In this document: positions 63,930 to 64,000 of the stretch, piece by piece
How the letters are laid out: each line of letters begins with the position of its first letter
Numbering within the stretch: the stretch's first letter is position 1
Origin: Cytophagales bacterium
GTDB taxonomy: Bacteria; Bacteroidota; Bacteroidia; Cytophagales; UBA9547
Length of the DNA: 64,000 bases
Assembly: GCA_013297755.1 (NCBI GenBank)
Contig: JAAFIH010000005.1
Span: 109,188 to 173,187, forward strand
Reading direction: 5' to 3'
Notes under the pieces: model-generated
Seen by the model: only the letters and a program-made list of their open reading frames with translations
What the model was told of the DNA's origin: nothing
The model's database searches: none
Program-made: the position numbers and the translations under genes

Positions 63930-64000
63930 ATGACATATGTATCAAATTTTTTTATTAAAAATTATTATTTTATATCAATTATATTACTACTTTCGCTATT
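63930..64000 (+). CDS. start of a gene cut by the window edge
   Basis: ATG at 63930 opens a frame of 23 codons without stop to the edge: a short polar start, then NYYFISIILLLSL, as in a signal peptide or first membrane helix. A TAAATTTG box at 63892-63899 fits the local promoter style. Too short to name. Confidence 0.4.
   Translation, partial: MTYVSNFFIKNYYFISIILLLSL

Noticed and set aside
1..64000. rRNA, tRNA or tmRNA genes
   Set aside because: Scanning the gene-free stretches showed no cloverleaf-like or conserved rRNA sequence; this was by eye only, so a covariance-model search would be needed to exclude a divergent RNA.

Overview
The window looks like a chromosomal segment of an AT-rich member of the Bacteroidota, most likely a free-living Cytophagales-type bacterium. 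The evidence is four proteins ending in type IX secretion (T9SS) C-terminal sorting domains (PNP motif, GxY/GxF, final basic tail), a PorQ-like T9SS component, Bacteroidota-type promoters (TAnnTTTG with an upstream TTTG or TTG), SprB-type repeat adhesins, a DUF4175 protein, an N-terminally extended NusB and a DUF4465 protein next to a cobalamin receptor. No rRNA, tRNA or CRISPR array was recognised. The species cannot be named from the sequence.

Layout. 1-1427: accessory genes (a partial Rpn-type PD-(D/E)XK protein and a SAP/DUF6434 protein) around a structured intergenic element. 1543-3179: nuoD and a lipoprotein. 3201-3487: two small inverted-repeat elements. 3612-5504: a NarL-type two-component system. 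5684-6320: a small protein and a DUF2335-like membrane protein. 6604-12423: two large tandem T9SS-secreted surface proteins. 12424-13834: a 1.4-kb gene-free stretch with a duplicated leader, a 144-bp MITE-like element and a 46-unit heptamer array that runs into the manC stop codon. 13835-16965: manC and a VWA membrane protein. 17348-21689: beta-barrel and secreted proteins, then a three-gene overlapping set led by an exported YidD-like protein. 22378-29443: a carbohydrate-related set (Tat-signal Hyi-like isomerase, PQQ-type dehydrogenase/cytochrome c lipoprotein, Tat-signal six-hairpin glycosidase), followed by an ABC ATPase without a permease. 31446-33455: AAA ATPase plus RloB (AbiL-like defence pair). 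33697-37643: DUF4175 and an anti-sigma-type ATPase. 37828-39714: a T9SS beta-helix protein. 39906-41594: a DarTG toxin-antitoxin pair. 42056-46000: tpiA, porQ, nuoK, GH28. 46056-51027: NtrY-like kinase and recQ. 51190-53156: nusB, cvfB. 53701-55800: TlpA-like thioredoxin and an OmpR-type regulator. 55871-62139: a cobalamin-riboswitch operon (cobT, cobS, cobC, TonB receptor, tandem-DUF4465 T9SS protein). 62236-63429: a sensor kinase.

How the genes work together. The clearest unit is the B12 operon. One riboswitch leads a compact run that joins nucleotide-loop assembly to outer-membrane uptake and ends in a T9SS-exported surface protein. The two defence modules (AbiL-like and DarTG) are each followed by diverged copies of one intergenic repeat, and each has a single-base homopolymer frameshift in its effector gene while the partner gene is intact. 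Complex I genes nuoD and nuoK occur as isolated single genes far from each other. The most promising little-described system is the overlapping YidD-like three-gene set at 19.7-21.7 kb. The window is also rich in small inverted-repeat elements.
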